Source: Leuctra nigra
Taxonomy: Eukaryota; Arthropoda; Insecta; Plecoptera; Leuctridae
Assembly: GCA_934045905.1 (NCBI GenBank)
Contig: OW203762.1
Coordinates: forward strand, 48,819,411 to 48,883,410
Reading direction: 5' to 3'
Length of the DNA stretch: 64,000 bases
Every line of letters begins with the position of its first letter. The stretch's first letter is position 1. Positions 62,886 to 64,000 of the stretch are shown one piece after another. The notes beneath the pieces are model-generated. The model worked only from the letters and a program-made list of their open reading frames with translations. It searched no databases and was not told where the DNA came from. Both the position numbers and the translations under genes were made by a program.

Positions 62886-64000
62886 ACATAACCTAATACC
62901 GTGTTTTTTTCGTGTACGCAGTTTTCAGTCAGCGGACCAAAAACGATATTTAAATGAACATCGTCACCAGCATTTCAATCGCCTGCGGACCGTTGTATAA
63001 ACATAGTATGAAATAAAAACCCAGTGCACACAAGTTGAGTTTCTATTATCTGCTATCAAAGAGCTGAACTCCATGAGTTGACGCGGTCGATCGCATGGCT
63101 CGATATGACGTACTTTGAGTCGAGGCGGCGGACAAAGCGGCGGACAAGATTGACGATATGAAGTCAAGTCCATGAATCATGTCGAGGCGCATTAGACTCT
63201 CAAGCTGCCGTGCATGATGATTGCAGCGTGGAGACGAGACTGTGAGACATGCCACGAGATTCGCACTTATCTTTCACAATTCACTCGTTCATTCAGCAAT
63301 AAATACAAAAATTACTACTTTTTTTTTAATAACCGTTATAGATTATAAACCATAAACTAAATGAGAAAGTATGTTTAGAGATAATCCTAGACCCATTCTT
63401 TCTTTATTAATAAGTGAAAATCGTGGTTTGCAAAGTGAATTTGGCACGGATGCAATAAATGTTCGATTACACCCTACATCACCCCCCCCCCTTCCCCCTA
63501 TTCCTGCGAATGAGCCGTCTCCAGGACACAAATGGACATTGTGAAAAAATGATTTTATTCCTATTTTGTATAAGTGAGCACCGGTATGTGAAACCTCGAA
63601 TAGAACTATAAGAAGTGTGACCTGCACACAGGAACATTTTGAAGAAAAAACAGAGTTATTTCTCTAAGTGGCAAATGGAGACACTAGCTAATTAAATTGC
63701 GAGTGGCCATGTGAACTAAGTAGAAGAAAAGAAGATCGTGCAATGCAGGAATAAATTATGTTGGATAACTGGAAAGAAAACGGAACGAAATTACACATAC
63801 ATTTCACTGTTAGAACGCAAAGAACGATTCATTCCGACCGAAACGCTTGGAAGATTACTGCAGTATTAGCTGATTGGATCGTGAATCAATACGAGAGACA
63901 ATTGAGTTGAATCGACGTCTTTTCGTGGAAGAGAAGGTGAACATTACAAAGGGACGAGGCGAAAAACAACCCAACATACAGTGGCAAGCGAGGGACAGAG
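62886..64000. other. Non-coding to the window end
   Basis: A C-run at 63482-63491 and short frames only. If Patj continues upstream, this is intron. Confidence 0.45.

Noticed and set aside
1..64000. A bacterial-type defence, secretion or biosynthetic system
   Set aside because: No operon-like runs of long ORFs. The only supported genes are spliced and animal in type.

Overview
The window is eukaryotic nuclear DNA and almost certainly comes from an arthropod, probably an insect. It is AT-rich, holds intron-split coding sequence with GT-AG splice sites, and is crowded with short non-autonomous transposons, foldback elements, tRNA-derived SINE-like sequences and GC-rich minisatellites. The one recognisable gene reads best as the insect form of the polarity scaffold Patj. 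A hemipteran-like genome is a guess from the repeat style only. Nothing bacterial, plasmid or phage-like is present.

Gene content. The minus strand between 44862 and 33379 carries ten exons that join in frame and end at a stop codon. They encode the C-terminal half of PDZ1, complete PDZ2, PDZ3, PDZ4 and PDZ5, and a short tail (about 775 residues in all). PDZ2 to PDZ5 are each split by an intron. This matches the first five PDZ domains of Patj/INADL/MUPP1 proteins, the Crumbs-complex scaffolds of apical junctions. The L27 domain and the first half of PDZ1 were not found and probably lie beyond position 64000, behind a first visible intron of more than 19 kb. A separate, well-spliced 36-codon exon lies at 8403-8296 on the minus strand; its gene was not identified. 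A 60-bp candidate cassette exon (34996-34937) sits in the last Patj intron and would break PDZ5.

Layout. 1-8 kb: a TTAA-flanked foldback element, a GC-rich minisatellite and one copy of a 555-bp TIR element. 8-16 kb: the orphan exon, a SINE, a 25-copy 41-bp minisatellite, a perfect short palindrome and a 941-bp foldback. 16-33 kb: more MITEs, tRNA-like SINEs, a 9-bp tandem array, an 836-bp hAT-type element with an intact 8-bp target duplication, and 47-bp and 95-bp tandem repeats. 33-45 kb: Patj, with MITEs and hairpins in its introns. 45-64 kb: no recognised exons. This part holds two copies of a 1.3-kb repeat headed by a foldback, and arrays with 68-bp, 37-bp, ~79-bp and 123-bp units.

Most long open reading frames in the window lie in tandem arrays whose units lack stop codons, and they should not be read as genes. 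The points most worth a second look are the Patj splicing features (candidate poison exon, internal donor in the last exon, intronic hairpin, minisatellite against an acceptor), three foldbacks sharing one loop-proximal motif, histone-type 3' stem-loops in sequence without histone genes, and the 68-bp and 123-bp arrays with higher-order structure. All calls were made by eye; none was checked by database search or transcript data.
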